A program made the translations under genes and the position numbers. From contig NZ_BJEQ01000003.1 of NCBI RefSeq assembly GCF_005405585.1, forward strand, positions 124,001 to 188,000: DNA of 64,000 bases, given 5' to 3'. The notes beneath the pieces are model-generated. The model was not told where the DNA came from, searched no databases, and was given only the letters and a program-made list of their open reading frames with translations. The stretch comes from Agarivorans sp. Toyoura001 (GTDB taxonomy: Bacteria; Pseudomonadota; Gammaproteobacteria; Enterobacterales; Celerinatantimonadaceae). Positions 56,488-64,000 of the stretch are shown one piece after another; within the stretch, counting starts at the first letter, position 1, and the number at the start of each line of letters is the position of its first letter.

Positions 56488-56912
56488 TTTCTTCCCGTCC
56501 CTTAGAAGTACTTTTTTACCTCAGGCTGAACCCATCACCCTAAAGATACTAATGATTTATATATCACCAGAAAAAGAAGCGGTATTATTACACTTAATAA
56601 ATAAACCAATCAATATCAAAATAAATAATTTTAATAATAAAATTATTTTTCCCTACCTTTGATTTTTGACGATATTATTGTTAGCATCCGAACCTTTGTT
56701 TTACTGGGCTAAAAGCTAAAAACCATGTAAAGCAGTGACTAAAAAACAGTCAAAAAAGTAAAGCGAACGGATTTCACAATAATTTTCTTCTATTAAAGAG
56801 ACTTTAATTCTAGAAATTAAAGACTAGAAAAACCGAAAATAGTATTCTTACTATTAATATATTTGTCACACATTAATGATAGAATGTGTTTTAGCCTGAT
56901 AGGGTAGTTTCC
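56488..56912. promoter_or_regulatory. Divergent intergenic region between FHA operon and kinase gene
   Basis: These 425 bases hold no gene and are strongly AT-rich, especially 56560-56680 and 56780-56880. They must contain the promoters of the leftward T6SS operon and the rightward kinase. I could not fix -35/-10 pairs or a sigma-54 element with confidence. The AT-richness is compatible with H-NS-type silencing, an inference. Confidence 0.6.
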
Positions 56913-58970
56913 ATGGATGACGTTAATAAAGACCAAACCGCCACACCGAAAAAAAAAGCTGAACAAGCAGCTAATTCTTCAGGTTCTAATGACAAAACCG
57001 TAGTAAGTAATACAGAAACGGTAACCCCGAAAAAAAGCAAAGCGCACACTCCTAACGATCAAATGCTCAATCGCGTCATCAAAAAGCGCTATCAAATTGA
57101 AGGTTTGGTTGGCCACGGTGGAATGTGCGATGTGTACCGCGCCAAAGACTTATTGCTAGAAGCCGCTGGTGATAGCCAGCCTTATGTGGCGATTAAGCTG
57201 TTACAAAAAGAATTTCATGATCAGCCAGATGCTGCACGTATTTTGATTCGAGAAGCTCGGAAAACGCAGCGTTTAAGCCATCCTAATATCATTCGCGTGT
57301 ACGACTTTGGCGTAGACCAAGAAGACTACTACTTGGTAATGGAGTGGTTAGATGGGCAAACCTTAGATGAAGTGATAAAGAGTCATCGACCTAATGGTTT
57401 GTCTTATAAAAGCAGCTTGGCTCTACTTCAGCAGCTGACTTCTGCACTCAGTTATGCCCACGAAAATGGCGTAGTACACGCCGACTTGAAACCAGGCAAC
57501 ATCATGCTATCGCGAGATGGCACCATCAAAATCTTTGATTTTGGTGTATCACGCGCACTTAACTTAAATGCCGATCAGTATGCTGCAGACAAGCCTGAAG
57601 AAACATCACCTGTGAGTGGCTTTACACCGACTTATGCTTCACCAGAGTTGCTGGATGGCGCTGCGCCGAGCATCGCCGACGATGTATTTGCCTTTAGCTG
57701 TATCGCTTACGAGTTGCTATCTAGCAAGCACCCATTTAATCGCAAAACAGCAAACCAGGCAGCGAAAGAAAAGATTATTCCAGCTAAACCTAAACATGCT
57801 CCTTTAATTCGTTGGGCTAGTTTAAAAAAAGGCTTAAAGTTCGAGTTAAATCAACGCACAACAGATCTTTCCAAGCTGGAAAAAGGCCTAACCAATAGTT
57901 ACTTTAAGCCTACTTTTGCAGTTGCCTGTGGCATAGCATTAATTGGCTCTGTAGCTTATGGCTACCAACAAACCGAGCTGCAATTTAACCAAAGCCAACA
58001 AGCCCTAGAAACCTTGCAGCGAGTAGAGCTGGCTAACCAAGAATTGGTGGCCTTAACACCTCAGCAATTTTTGCCTATTCTCAGCACTATTCCTGTAAAG
58101 CAACATGTGCCTAAACAAGCGATGCTTCGTGATAAGCAACGTTTAGTGATTGATTATTATGAGAAACAAATCGACGATTTGTTAAATAATCGAGACAGTG
58201 CTTACCCCGATTACTACGCGATTCAGTCTTTACTTCAAGAAGTGAATCGAATTTATCCTGATTCCTATAGCTTGGCTTTAATCGCTGAAGACGTAAACCA
58301 AGGCTGGATGGGAACCGTTGAAGCATTGAGCCAACGTTTAGACACTAACCTAGAGCAAGGTAGATACCAGCATAGCGAAGATGGCGACGATATTTACCTT
58401 ATCTATCAAGATTTGTTGCAAGTAAGAACTGACTATCAGTTTGCGCCCAATGAAAAATCAGAAAAAATGTTCACTCAGCTTTTCGACAAAGCCGCAGACG
58501 ACTTAGATGTAGTTGCTCTTGCCGATATGATCTCAGCGGGTGAGACCTTTTTTGCCAATAGCGAACAACAGCAAGCGCGCATTGCTCGTGCAGCAGAGTT
58601 GAAGTCATCAATTAGTGCCATGGCAGAGTACAAGCAAGCCATAGCCAATGAACAAGAAGCTGATTTTCCTTATCAAGCCGCTGAAGTGTTTTACCAAAAT
58701 CACTTCGCACAAATGCAAGAACGCATCGATGGTTTAACCCGTGTGAAAACGCTAGATAAAATGGCGCGAGAAGTAGATGTAATGGCCAAAGAGTTGCCTA
58801 ACGACTTCTCACACCTAGTCGAAACACGCCAATCCATGGCTAACAAGTATCTACGTTTTTCAGATTACTTATTGAAAAAACGCCGCACTAAAGAAGCCAG
58901 TGCCGTAATGAAAAAAGCGCAAGATTTAATGACCAAAGTGCAAGATGCTCGCGTTGCCGATAACGCTTAA
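56913..58970 (+). CDS. T6SS-associated Ser/Thr protein kinase (PpkA-like, non-RD)
   Basis: 685 residues. After a Lys/Thr-rich N-terminal tail comes a kinase domain (about 58-320): Gly loop GHGGMCDV (67-74), ATP-binding Lys95 in VAIKLL, catalytic loop HADLKPGN (His189, Asp191) and DFG at 209-211. The usual Arg before the catalytic Asp is Ala, so it is a non-RD kinase. A membrane segment (about 333-350) is followed by a helical C-terminal part of about 330 residues, unlike the VWA domain of P. aeruginosa PpkA. It probably phosphorylates the FHA protein to trigger T6SS assembly. AGGG precedes the ATG. Confidence 0.93.
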   Translation: MDDVNKDQTATPKKKAEQAANSSGSNDKTVVSNTETVTPKKSKAHTPNDQMLNRVIKKRYQIEGLVGHGGMCDVYRAKDLLLEAAGDSQPYVAIKLLQKEFHDQPDAARILIREARKTQRLSHPNIIRVYDFGVDQEDYYLVMEWLDGQTLDEVIKSHRPNGLSYKSSLALLQQLTSALSYAHENGVVHADLKPGNIMLSRDGTIKIFDFGVSRALNLNADQYAADKPEETSPVSGFTPTYASPELLDGAAPSIADDVFAFSCIAYELLSSKHPFNRKTANQAAKEKIIPAKPKHAPLIRWASLKKGLKFELNQRTTDLSKLEKGLTNSYFKPTFAVACGIALIGSVAYGYQQTELQFNQSQQALETLQRVELANQELVALTPQQFLPILSTIPVKQHVPKQAMLRDKQRLVIDYYEKQIDDLLNNRDSAYPDYYAIQSLLQEVNRIYPDSYSLALIAEDVNQGWMGTVEALSQRLDTNLEQGRYQHSEDGDDIYLIYQDLLQVRTDYQFAPNEKSEKMFTQLFDKAADDLDVVALADMISAGETFFANSEQQQARIARAAELKSSISAMAEYKQAIANEQEADFPYQAAEVFYQNHFAQMQERIDGLTRVKTLDKMAREVDVMAKELPNDFSHLVETRQSMANKYLRFSDYLLKKRRTKEASAVMKKAQDLMTKVQDARVADNA

Positions 58971-59025
58971 ACGGCTTCGCCTGCACTTATAATTACCCTT
59001 AGGTAATGACAGTTTAGAGTGATTC

Positions 59026-59061
59026 AAAGCAGGTAGGCCGAGTCATCGGTCTACCTGCTTT
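59026..59061 (+). terminator. Hairpin terminator after the kinase gene
   Basis: A 16-bp stem AAAGCAGGTAGGCCGA / TCGGTCTACCTGCTTT (one G-U pair) with a 4-nt loop lies 55 nt past the kinase stop. Its arms end in AAA and TTT. Confidence 0.7.
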
Positions 59062-59327
59062 AACTAAAAGCTCACTGGCTACGCTCTACAGGTATATTCG
59101 GTGCTCAACCGTCGGAAACTCAATAAACTGATAATGTCATTCCTCCACTGCTTAGCCATTTTCAAAGAACTGCGCCTGTAATCCTGTTTACTCGAAAGCC
59201 AGCCTCGTTATTGCCAATAAGCCTTAAGTAAAATGGCTAAACCAACACTCGCCAAGAACTAAACCTCTGCCACCCAAAAATGCCTTCAATCCAGGCTGTT
59301 TAAACAATCTACAAAAACGCGAGTAGG

Positions 59328-59358
59328 TTCACAGCAAACCCTTCTTAAATTATATAAT
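59328..59358 (+). promoter_or_regulatory. Sigma-70-like promoter
   Basis: TTCACA at 59328-59333 and TATATAAT at 59351-59358 are separated by 17-19 nt, close to consensus. The start codon of the secreted-protein gene lies about 45 nt downstream, preceded by AAGGA. Confidence 0.55.
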
Positions 59359-59403
59359 AATACAAATATAACGGGATTTATCGACGACTCAAAAGGATTA
59401 CCT

Positions 59404-60027
59404 ATGCGCTTACAAAAAACAATCGCTCTTGGTGCTGGCATTCTGGGCACTTGTATTGTCCTATCCGCTCACGCTTATGTTCAAGATCCGCAGCTCACCA
59501 ACTACCGCGCCGACAAAGGTAAAAGTGCAGTATGGCTAAGCCACGAAGATTCAAGTAACGGTTTAGGCGATGTGGGCAGCTCAAAAGATAGCGCTTTTGA
59601 AGGAGAAGGTTCATCTCGTTTTCGCTTTAAGCGCGATGTCAGTAACCATAATTTTTCAGCAATGCCTGGTTTAAGTCAGCTGGTGCGTGATTTACCAGCC
59701 AATACAGACATGGTGTTCTCTCTATTCTATTGCGATAAAAAAGGTAATAGCTCACCAACGCAATTATATTTTGGTGTTCGAGAAGTTGGCGATGCATCGC
59801 TCACTGGCAATATGCTAGCCGAAACTCGCGCGCACGTGCGTGATCTAGCCGACGCGCCACAAGGAGAAAACAAGAAGTGTTTCCGCCAAGTCAGTATCGA
59901 CTTCAATACTGGCGATAATAACCAAGTGGAAATATTTAGCCTTTTAGAAGTAGACACCAGCACGACACCTAGCTTAGATAAAGAGCTGGAAGTACGCGTA
60001 GATGCCTTTTCTATCAGCAGAAAATAG
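59404..60027 (+). CDS. Secreted protein with carbohydrate-binding-like beta-sandwich
   Basis: 207 residues with a signal peptide (MRLQKTIALGAGILGTCIVL...HAYV). The mature part has the rhythm of CBM4/9/22-type jelly-roll modules: KDSAFEGEGSSRFRFKRDVS, then LSQLVRDLPANTDMVFSLFYCD, then VEIFSLLEVDTS. Two Cys (YCDKKG, KKCFRQ) may pair. There is no catalytic domain, so it would be a stand-alone binding or structural protein. It has its own promoter and terminator. Function unknown; the fold is inferred by pattern. Confidence 0.75.
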   Translation: MRLQKTIALGAGILGTCIVLSAHAYVQDPQLTNYRADKGKSAVWLSHEDSSNGLGDVGSSKDSAFEGEGSSRFRFKRDVSNHNFSAMPGLSQLVRDLPANTDMVFSLFYCDKKGNSSPTQLYFGVREVGDASLTGNMLAETRAHVRDLADAPQGENKKCFRQVSIDFNTGDNNQVEIFSLLEVDTSTTPSLDKELEVRVDAFSISRK

Positions 60028-60421
60028 CAACACATTACGCCATTAGTCACTCACGGCTAGCGCAAAGCTAGCCGGTTTTAATTCCACAAAGTCCTACTCT
60101 CGGCTCTTCAATAAGCCCCCCAAGTAGCAGTATTCTTAGCAATGACTGCCAATTTTAAGCGGAATACAGTCTTGCTCATCCATGATGAGTATTTTGCCCC
60201 TGCTAAAATGCCAATGACGAATTTGTCTTCAAAAACACCCTAAGAAAAATGGTAATTACTGCTACATAAGCAGTATTTATATTGCTTAATGTTTAAGCTA
60301 GCCCCCGTTTTTACTTATAAACATAAGCTAGAGCGGGGCTTTTCATAACCAGCATGTAATAATGTTTAATACATCAAATAGCCGCCAGTCATTTCATAGC
60401 CACCAGCTTAGAGAGCGCCTA
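60028..60421. other. Intergenic region with two hairpins
   Basis: The first hairpin is the terminator at 60054-60079. A second, AGCCCC ... GGGGCTTTT, spans about 60300-60343 with a long loop and may terminate or be part of the leader of the next gene. The ORF frame extends back to ATG 60362, but no ribosome site precedes it. Confidence 0.5.
60054..60079 (+). terminator. Rho-independent terminator after the secreted-protein gene
   Basis: An 8-bp stem CGGCTAGC / GCTAGCCG with a 5-nt loop is followed by GTTTTAATT. Confidence 0.75.
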
Positions 60422-60895
60422 GTGAAAAAAATAGCCGTATTCGCCGATGTTCAAAACATCTATTACACCTGCCGCGAGGCCTACGCTAAACAGTTTAATT
60501 ACCGCAAACTTTGGCAGCAATTAAAAGAGCAAGGCGACATTGTTGCAGCTTATGCTTACGCAATTGATCGCGGTGATAACCAGCAGCTAAAATTTCAAGA
60601 CGCACTTAAACACATTGGTTTCAAAGTAAAACTTAAGCCCTTTATTCAACGCAGCGACGGCTCAGCTAAGGGCGACTGGGATGTTGGCATTACCATCGAC
60701 GTATTAGAAGCGGCACGCGACGTAGACATGGTAGTCTTGCTCTCTGGCGATGGTGACTTTGCCATTTTGCTGGATAAAATCACTCAGGAGTATTCGGTTG
60801 AGGCTTTGGTCTATGGGGTACCTAGCCTTACCGCCCATGCCTTAGTTAACTCGGCCAGTGTTTTTCAAGCAATAGAGCAGCCTTTATTACAATAA
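60422..60895 (+). CDS. NYN domain protein (LabA/DUF88 family), putative RNase
   Basis: 157 residues of the NYN PIN-like fold. VKKIAVFADVQNIYYTCREA holds the first acidic Asp and Asn; GDWDVGITIDVLEAA and VVLLSGDGDFAILLDKI give the other acidic residues of the metal site. The family includes Mg-dependent ribonucleases. The start is set at GTG 60422, since the protein then begins right before the first strand as in related proteins; ATG at 60362 would add 20 polar residues. Substrate unknown. Confidence 0.85.
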   Translation: MKKIAVFADVQNIYYTCREAYAKQFNYRKLWQQLKEQGDIVAAYAYAIDRGDNQQLKFQDALKHIGFKVKLKPFIQRSDGSAKGDWDVGITIDVLEAARDVDMVVLLSGDGDFAILLDKITQEYSVEALVYGVPSLTAHALVNSASVFQAIEQPLLQ

Positions 60896-61113
60896 ACTAC
60901 CTACATTAGCCCCCAGCAAAATGCCGCCTAGTTTTGCTGTTCGGCCCTTCTAAAACACCTCAAGTGACATATATTTTTACAAGACAAGCTCAGTAAAGTG
61001 AAAAACTTGCTATTTTTTACACAATTGTGCCGTGTTTTCAGCTATCATCGCGCCCCCGAAAGCAATTGCTGCTGCGGTTATACCTTTATTTTTCCCTCGA
61101 AGAGGACGCCATT

Positions 61114-62502
61114 GTGAGCCAAACTGATTTTTCTACTCTTGCCCTACACCCTGATTTATTAGCAAATCTGGAAACTTTGGGTTATAGCTCCATGACGCCA
61201 ATTCAAGCGCAAAGTCTGCCAGAAATTCTGGCAGGTAAAGATGTTATCGCTCAAGGCAAAACGGGTTCAGGTAAAACCGCCGCTTTTGGTTTAGGTTTGC
61301 TTAATACCTTGGAAGTTAAACGCTTTCGCATTCAAACATTAGTATTGTGCCCAACCCGTGAACTGGCCGACCAAGTGGCTAAAGAGATCCGTAAGCTGGC
61401 GCGTAGCATTCATAACATTAAGGTGCTAACCCTATGTGGAGGCATGCCTTTTGGCCCGCAAATTGGTTCATTAGAACATGGGGCCCACATTGTTGTAGGC
61501 ACACCCGGTCGTGTAGAAGAACATTTAAACAAAGGCACGCTGAAGTTAGATAACATTAAGAACCTGATTCTTGATGAAGCAGATCGCATGTTAGAAATGG
61601 GCTTTCAATCGGCCATTGATGCCATTATTGAATTAGCACCGAGTGATCGCCAAACCTTATTGTTTAGCGCCACCTTCCCAGCTCAAATTGAGAGTATTTC
61701 TCAGCATATAATGCGCGAACCAGTGCGTATAGAAGTGGCTAGCACTCACGATGACTCGTCTATTTCACAGCACTTTTATAAAGTAGATGACAACGAGCAA
61801 CGTATGTTAGCGCTACGCTTGCTGTTATTACAGCATCGCCCTAAATCTAGTGTGGTATTTTGCAATACCAAACGCGAAGCGCAAGAAGTTGCCGATGAAT
61901 TACGCCTACTCGGCTTTAGCGCTGTTGCCTTACATGGTGATTTAGAACAGCGTGATCGCGACCAAACCTTAGTGCAGTTTGCCAATAACAGTGCCGCCAT
62001 TTTGGTAGCAACCGATGTCGCAGCTCGAGGCTTAGATATTGACTCGCTTGATGCTGTGATTAACTACCACATTGCACGCGATGTAGAAGTGCATGTGCAC
62101 CGCATTGGTCGTACCGGGCGTGCTGGCAGCAAAGGCTTGGCTTTTTCATTCTTTAGCGATAAAGAGCATTACAAAGTCGCCTTACTGGAAGACTACTTAA
62201 GCCGCCCCATTGAAGACGAAGAACTTCCAGATATGTCTTTACTAAACAAGAAGCCAGCAGGTGCGTTAATGGCTACCCTGCAAATTGACGGCGGTAAGAA
62301 ACAAAAAGTAAGAGCCGGCGATATTCTGGGTGCGTTAACGGGCGAAAATGGTATTAGCGGCGCACAAGTTGGCAAAATTAACCTGTTTGATAACCGCGCT
62401 TATGTAGCAGTGGAGCGCGAAGTACTTAAGCAAGCACGTAAGAAGCTAGAGCACGGAAAAATGAAAGGCCGCTCGTTTAGAGTTAGACACCTAACTTGCT
62501 AA
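61114..62502 (+). CDS. dbpA: ATP-dependent RNA helicase DbpA
   Basis: 462 residues. Helicase motifs: Q-motif (MTPIQAQSLP), I (GKTGSGKT), Ia (PTRELADQ), II (DEAD), III (SAT), V (ATDVAARGLD) and VI (HRIGRTGRAG). The C-terminal DbpA RNA-binding domain is seen in LQIDGGKKQKVRAGDILGAL and later VGKINLFDNRAYVAVE, which in E. coli targets hairpin 92 of 23S rRNA during 50S assembly. GTG at 61114 with GAGG upstream is chosen; the frame upstream is not helicase-like. Confidence 0.95.
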   Translation: MSQTDFSTLALHPDLLANLETLGYSSMTPIQAQSLPEILAGKDVIAQGKTGSGKTAAFGLGLLNTLEVKRFRIQTLVLCPTRELADQVAKEIRKLARSIHNIKVLTLCGGMPFGPQIGSLEHGAHIVVGTPGRVEEHLNKGTLKLDNIKNLILDEADRMLEMGFQSAIDAIIELAPSDRQTLLFSATFPAQIESISQHIMREPVRIEVASTHDDSSISQHFYKVDDNEQRMLALRLLLLQHRPKSSVVFCNTKREAQEVADELRLLGFSAVALHGDLEQRDRDQTLVQFANNSAAILVATDVAARGLDIDSLDAVINYHIARDVEVHVHRIGRTGRAGSKGLAFSFFSDKEHYKVALLEDYLSRPIEDEELPDMSLLNKKPAGALMATLQIDGGKKQKVRAGDILGALTGENGISGAQVGKINLFDNRAYVAVEREVLKQARKKLEHGKMKGRSFRVRHLTC

Positions 62503-62519
62503 GTTAAGCAAACTAACAC

Positions 62520-62541
62520 TCCGCCAGTGATCACTGGCGGA
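62520..62541. terminator. Perfect 22-bp palindrome between convergent genes
   Basis: TCCGCCAGTGATCACTGGCGGA reads the same on both strands and can fold with a GATC loop. It lies 18 nt after dbpA and 2 nt before the end of the convergent gene. A bidirectional terminator is likely, though T tracts are missing; a protein-binding operator is the alternative. Confidence 0.55.
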
Positions 62542-62542
62542 C

Positions 62543-63568
62543 CTAATAGGTATTGTAATTAAAGACCAAACTCCCACCTTTTAGCACGCTGCCATAATTA
62601 AATAGCAAACCAATACTTACATTATCTAACCAGCCCTCACCATATGCACCAGTACCCATTAACAAATCAAAACCAAATTCATAGTAATGTGGTGTTTGAA
62701 AAGCCTCGTTAGTATTGCCAGTTAAATCAACCCGTGAAGCCGATAACTGCCCAGCAAATGAGATATCTAAAGCGCGACCAATAGGGTGAGCGTAATACAG
62801 GGTATTACGCCAAGAACTTGCACCAATATTGACTTTATGAGGCTCAATCTCAGACCCAAAGCTCTCCCCATACATGTAAGAAAAGCGCGAGCGATACTTA
62901 AGTTTGTGCTTACTCCAGCGCTTTTGATATTGCATCGCTAAGCTAGGGTGTAACATCCAAGCATTGAGCGAAAAATTGGTAAGTACTCCATCAAACACAG
63001 GTTGAAATATTTGGCTAATGGAATTGTTGTAAATATATTCTTGCTCTAAACGCCGAATACTTGTGCCTAATTCAGCACTAAAACGCCAATTTTTTATGCC
63101 ATCCCAATGGGAGCCGCCGGCTAAAAATGCTGAGTATACTTTAAGTTTTTCATGATCTCGGGTGGGGTCTAACTCTTCGTAAAGCGTGATATCGTGAAAT
63201 CGCTGGGTATAACCCAAACGGCCTGTGGCATAACTCTCCCATGCATGGCCATGCCAAGGAAGTGACAAGGTTAATGGTATGGTAATGGTTTTCAACTCAT
63301 TTTTGAGACGATTGGCATCATCGCCACCAAGGTTATCATCGTCGATGGGAATAAAGCCCGATGGGTCAAAATTAACAAAGCCAATGGTTACCGTTTCGCG
63401 ATCATGAATCACCGCATCGGCGGCAAAAGTCCCCGCTAAATTTCGCTGTATAATTGGTAAGATCTCACCTTCAAAATGTCCCTCTGCCAAAGCAGCATTA
63501 GCAGTGTTCCTAAGCAATGAGTATATCAAAACAACCAAGATACAACGTGAAGTTAATGATAGATTCAT
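62543..63568 (-). CDS. Outer-membrane beta-barrel protein (solitary autotransporter barrel-like)
   Basis: 341 residues with signal peptide (SRCILVVLIYSLLRNTANA) and alternating amphipathic strands with aromatic ends such as LSLPWHGHAWESYATGRLGY, HKLKYRSRFSYMYGESF and a C-terminal GGSLVFNYNTY. This suits a 10- to 12-strand barrel without passenger, as in the Omp_AT family of vibrios (family match from memory). Function unknown. It lies just downstream of the lipoprotein gene at 63590 on the same strand. Confidence 0.75.
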   Translation of the reverse strand: MNLSLTSRCILVVLIYSLLRNTANAALAEGHFEGEILPIIQRNLAGTFAADAVIHDRETVTIGFVNFDPSGFIPIDDDNLGGDDANRLKNELKTITIPLTLSLPWHGHAWESYATGRLGYTQRFHDITLYEELDPTRDHEKLKVYSAFLAGGSHWDGIKNWRFSAELGTSIRRLEQEYIYNNSISQIFQPVFDGVLTNFSLNAWMLHPSLAMQYQKRWSKHKLKYRSRFSYMYGESFGSEIEPHKVNIGASSWRNTLYYAHPIGRALDISFAGQLSASRVDLTGNTNEAFQTPHYYEFGFDLLMGTGAYGEGWLDNVSIGLLFNYGSVLKGGSLVFNYNTY

Positions 63569-63589
63569 CCTTGAATATACCCTTCTTAT

Positions 63590-63967
63590 CTACAAGCCTT
63601 TTAAACCTGAGGTATCTATATCTTTTAATGCTTGGTGCGCAATATCATCTTGACGTTGTTGCTCAAGTTTTTGCTGTTCAATAGCTATACGTGTTTGTCG
63701 CTGCAAGGCCTCTTCTTGAGATTCACACTGACGAAAGCCATCAGACCACCCTTGCGCATATTGCTTTTGCTGCTCAAAACGATTGATGTCTTTTTTGAAC
63801 TGGTCAAACAAACTTCCTCCAGCTTGATGTCCGCTATGGCAGCCATCTTCAAAGCCATCGGCGTAATCAACCGGATAGCCTTGTTCTTGCATCTGTTGCG
63901 ACTGACTTGCACAAGCAAATAGTGCGGTAGATATTGCCATTATCATGGTTAATTTGAGTATGTTCAA
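63590..63967 (-). CDS. Small lipoprotein with YADGF/GWSDGF motifs
   Basis: 125 residues starting at TTG 63967, with AAGGAG 5 nt upstream. The lipobox LFAC puts the acylated Cys near 19. Two related motifs, DYADGFEDGCHSG and YAQGWSDGFRQCE, form a duplicated G-x-x-D-G unit. The C-terminal half is Gln/Glu-rich and probably helical (ALQRQTRIAIEQQKLEQQRQ). No function is known; possibly co-transcribed with the beta-barrel gene. Confidence 0.78.
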   Translation of the reverse strand: MNILKLTMIMAISTALFACASQSQQMQEQGYPVDYADGFEDGCHSGHQAGGSLFDQFKKDINRFEQQKQYAQGWSDGFRQCESQEEALQRQTRIAIEQQKLEQQRQDDIAHQALKDIDTSGLKGL

Positions 63968-64000
63968 AACGTCTCCTTAAAAATGGATTTATTTTAGTTA

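Larger units (their letters stand above)
58971..59403. other. Non-coding region with terminator and promoter
   Basis: No gene is seen in these 433 bases. The left part has the kinase terminator (59026-59061) and the right end the promoter of the secreted-protein gene. The middle 59070-59320 shows no structure that I can identify. Confidence 0.6.

Noticed and set aside
1-64000. CRISPR array, tRNA, rRNA, insertion sequence or integrase
   Set aside because: No regularly spaced direct repeats, cloverleaf, rRNA stretch, transposase or integrase frame was found.

Overview
The window reads as chromosomal DNA from a marine gammaproteobacterium of the Alteromonadales/Vibrionales type. The inference rests on gene order and protein resemblance: glnA-glnL-glnG, a dprA-smg-zinc-finger block facing def-fmt-rsmB-trkA-trkH, pldB-yigL, ydbH-ynbE-ydbL and dbpA. 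An Agarivorans-like genus would fit, but I cannot prove it without a database search. No rRNA, tRNA, CRISPR array or insertion sequence was found.

Layout. 1-3.9 kb: end of glutamine synthetase, a DUF4124 protein and the NtrB/NtrC two-component system (nitrogen control). 4.0-7.9 kb (mostly minus strand): an unknown protein, a multi-zinc-finger topoisomerase-like protein, Smg, DprA and a LysM protein. 8.0-13.7 kb (plus): peptide deformylase, methionyl-tRNA formyltransferase, 16S rRNA m5C methyltransferase RsmB, and the TrkA/TrkH potassium uptake system. 13.7-24.7 kb: small membrane and housekeeping genes, including SirB2-like, DUF1820, the envelope trio YdbL-YnbE-YdbH, DUF2500, a DMT exporter, DUF2214, PldB-like lipase, YigL-like phosphatase, a COG3650-type lipoprotein and a HI0933-type flavoprotein. 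A 47-aa gene absent from long-ORF lists lies at 14.6 kb.

24.8-58.97 kb is dominated by a complete type VI secretion system (T6SS) of the P. aeruginosa H1-like layout. A Ser/Thr kinase reads rightward. Divergently from it run tagH(FHA)-tssJ-tssK-tssL-tssM-tagF-pppA-tssA-tssB-tssC-second tssC-tagJ-tssE-tssF-tssG-clpV(tssH)-hcp-vgrG-PAAR-unknown-rhs-immunity. Kinase, PP2C phosphatase and FHA protein suggest threonine-phosphorylation control of firing. At the distal end sit two toxin cargo modules: an Rhs protein with an HNH/EndoVII-like nuclease tip plus a cytoplasmic immunity candidate, and a peptidoglycan-binding/M15 peptidase protein without signal peptide followed by a signal-peptide-bearing protein that would be its periplasmic immunity factor. 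The distal cargo genes look AT-richer than the structural genes.

59-64 kb: a secreted beta-sandwich-like protein, a NYN-domain putative RNase, the DEAD-box helicase DbpA, an outer-membrane beta-barrel and a small lipoprotein.

The most interesting points are the M15 effector/immunity pair, the Rhs tip module with an in-frame palindromic element in its N-terminal linker, a duplicated TssC separated by a GNRA-loop hairpin, a terminator between hcp and vgrG, and a strongly initiated 22-codon mini-ORF bridging tssF and tssG.
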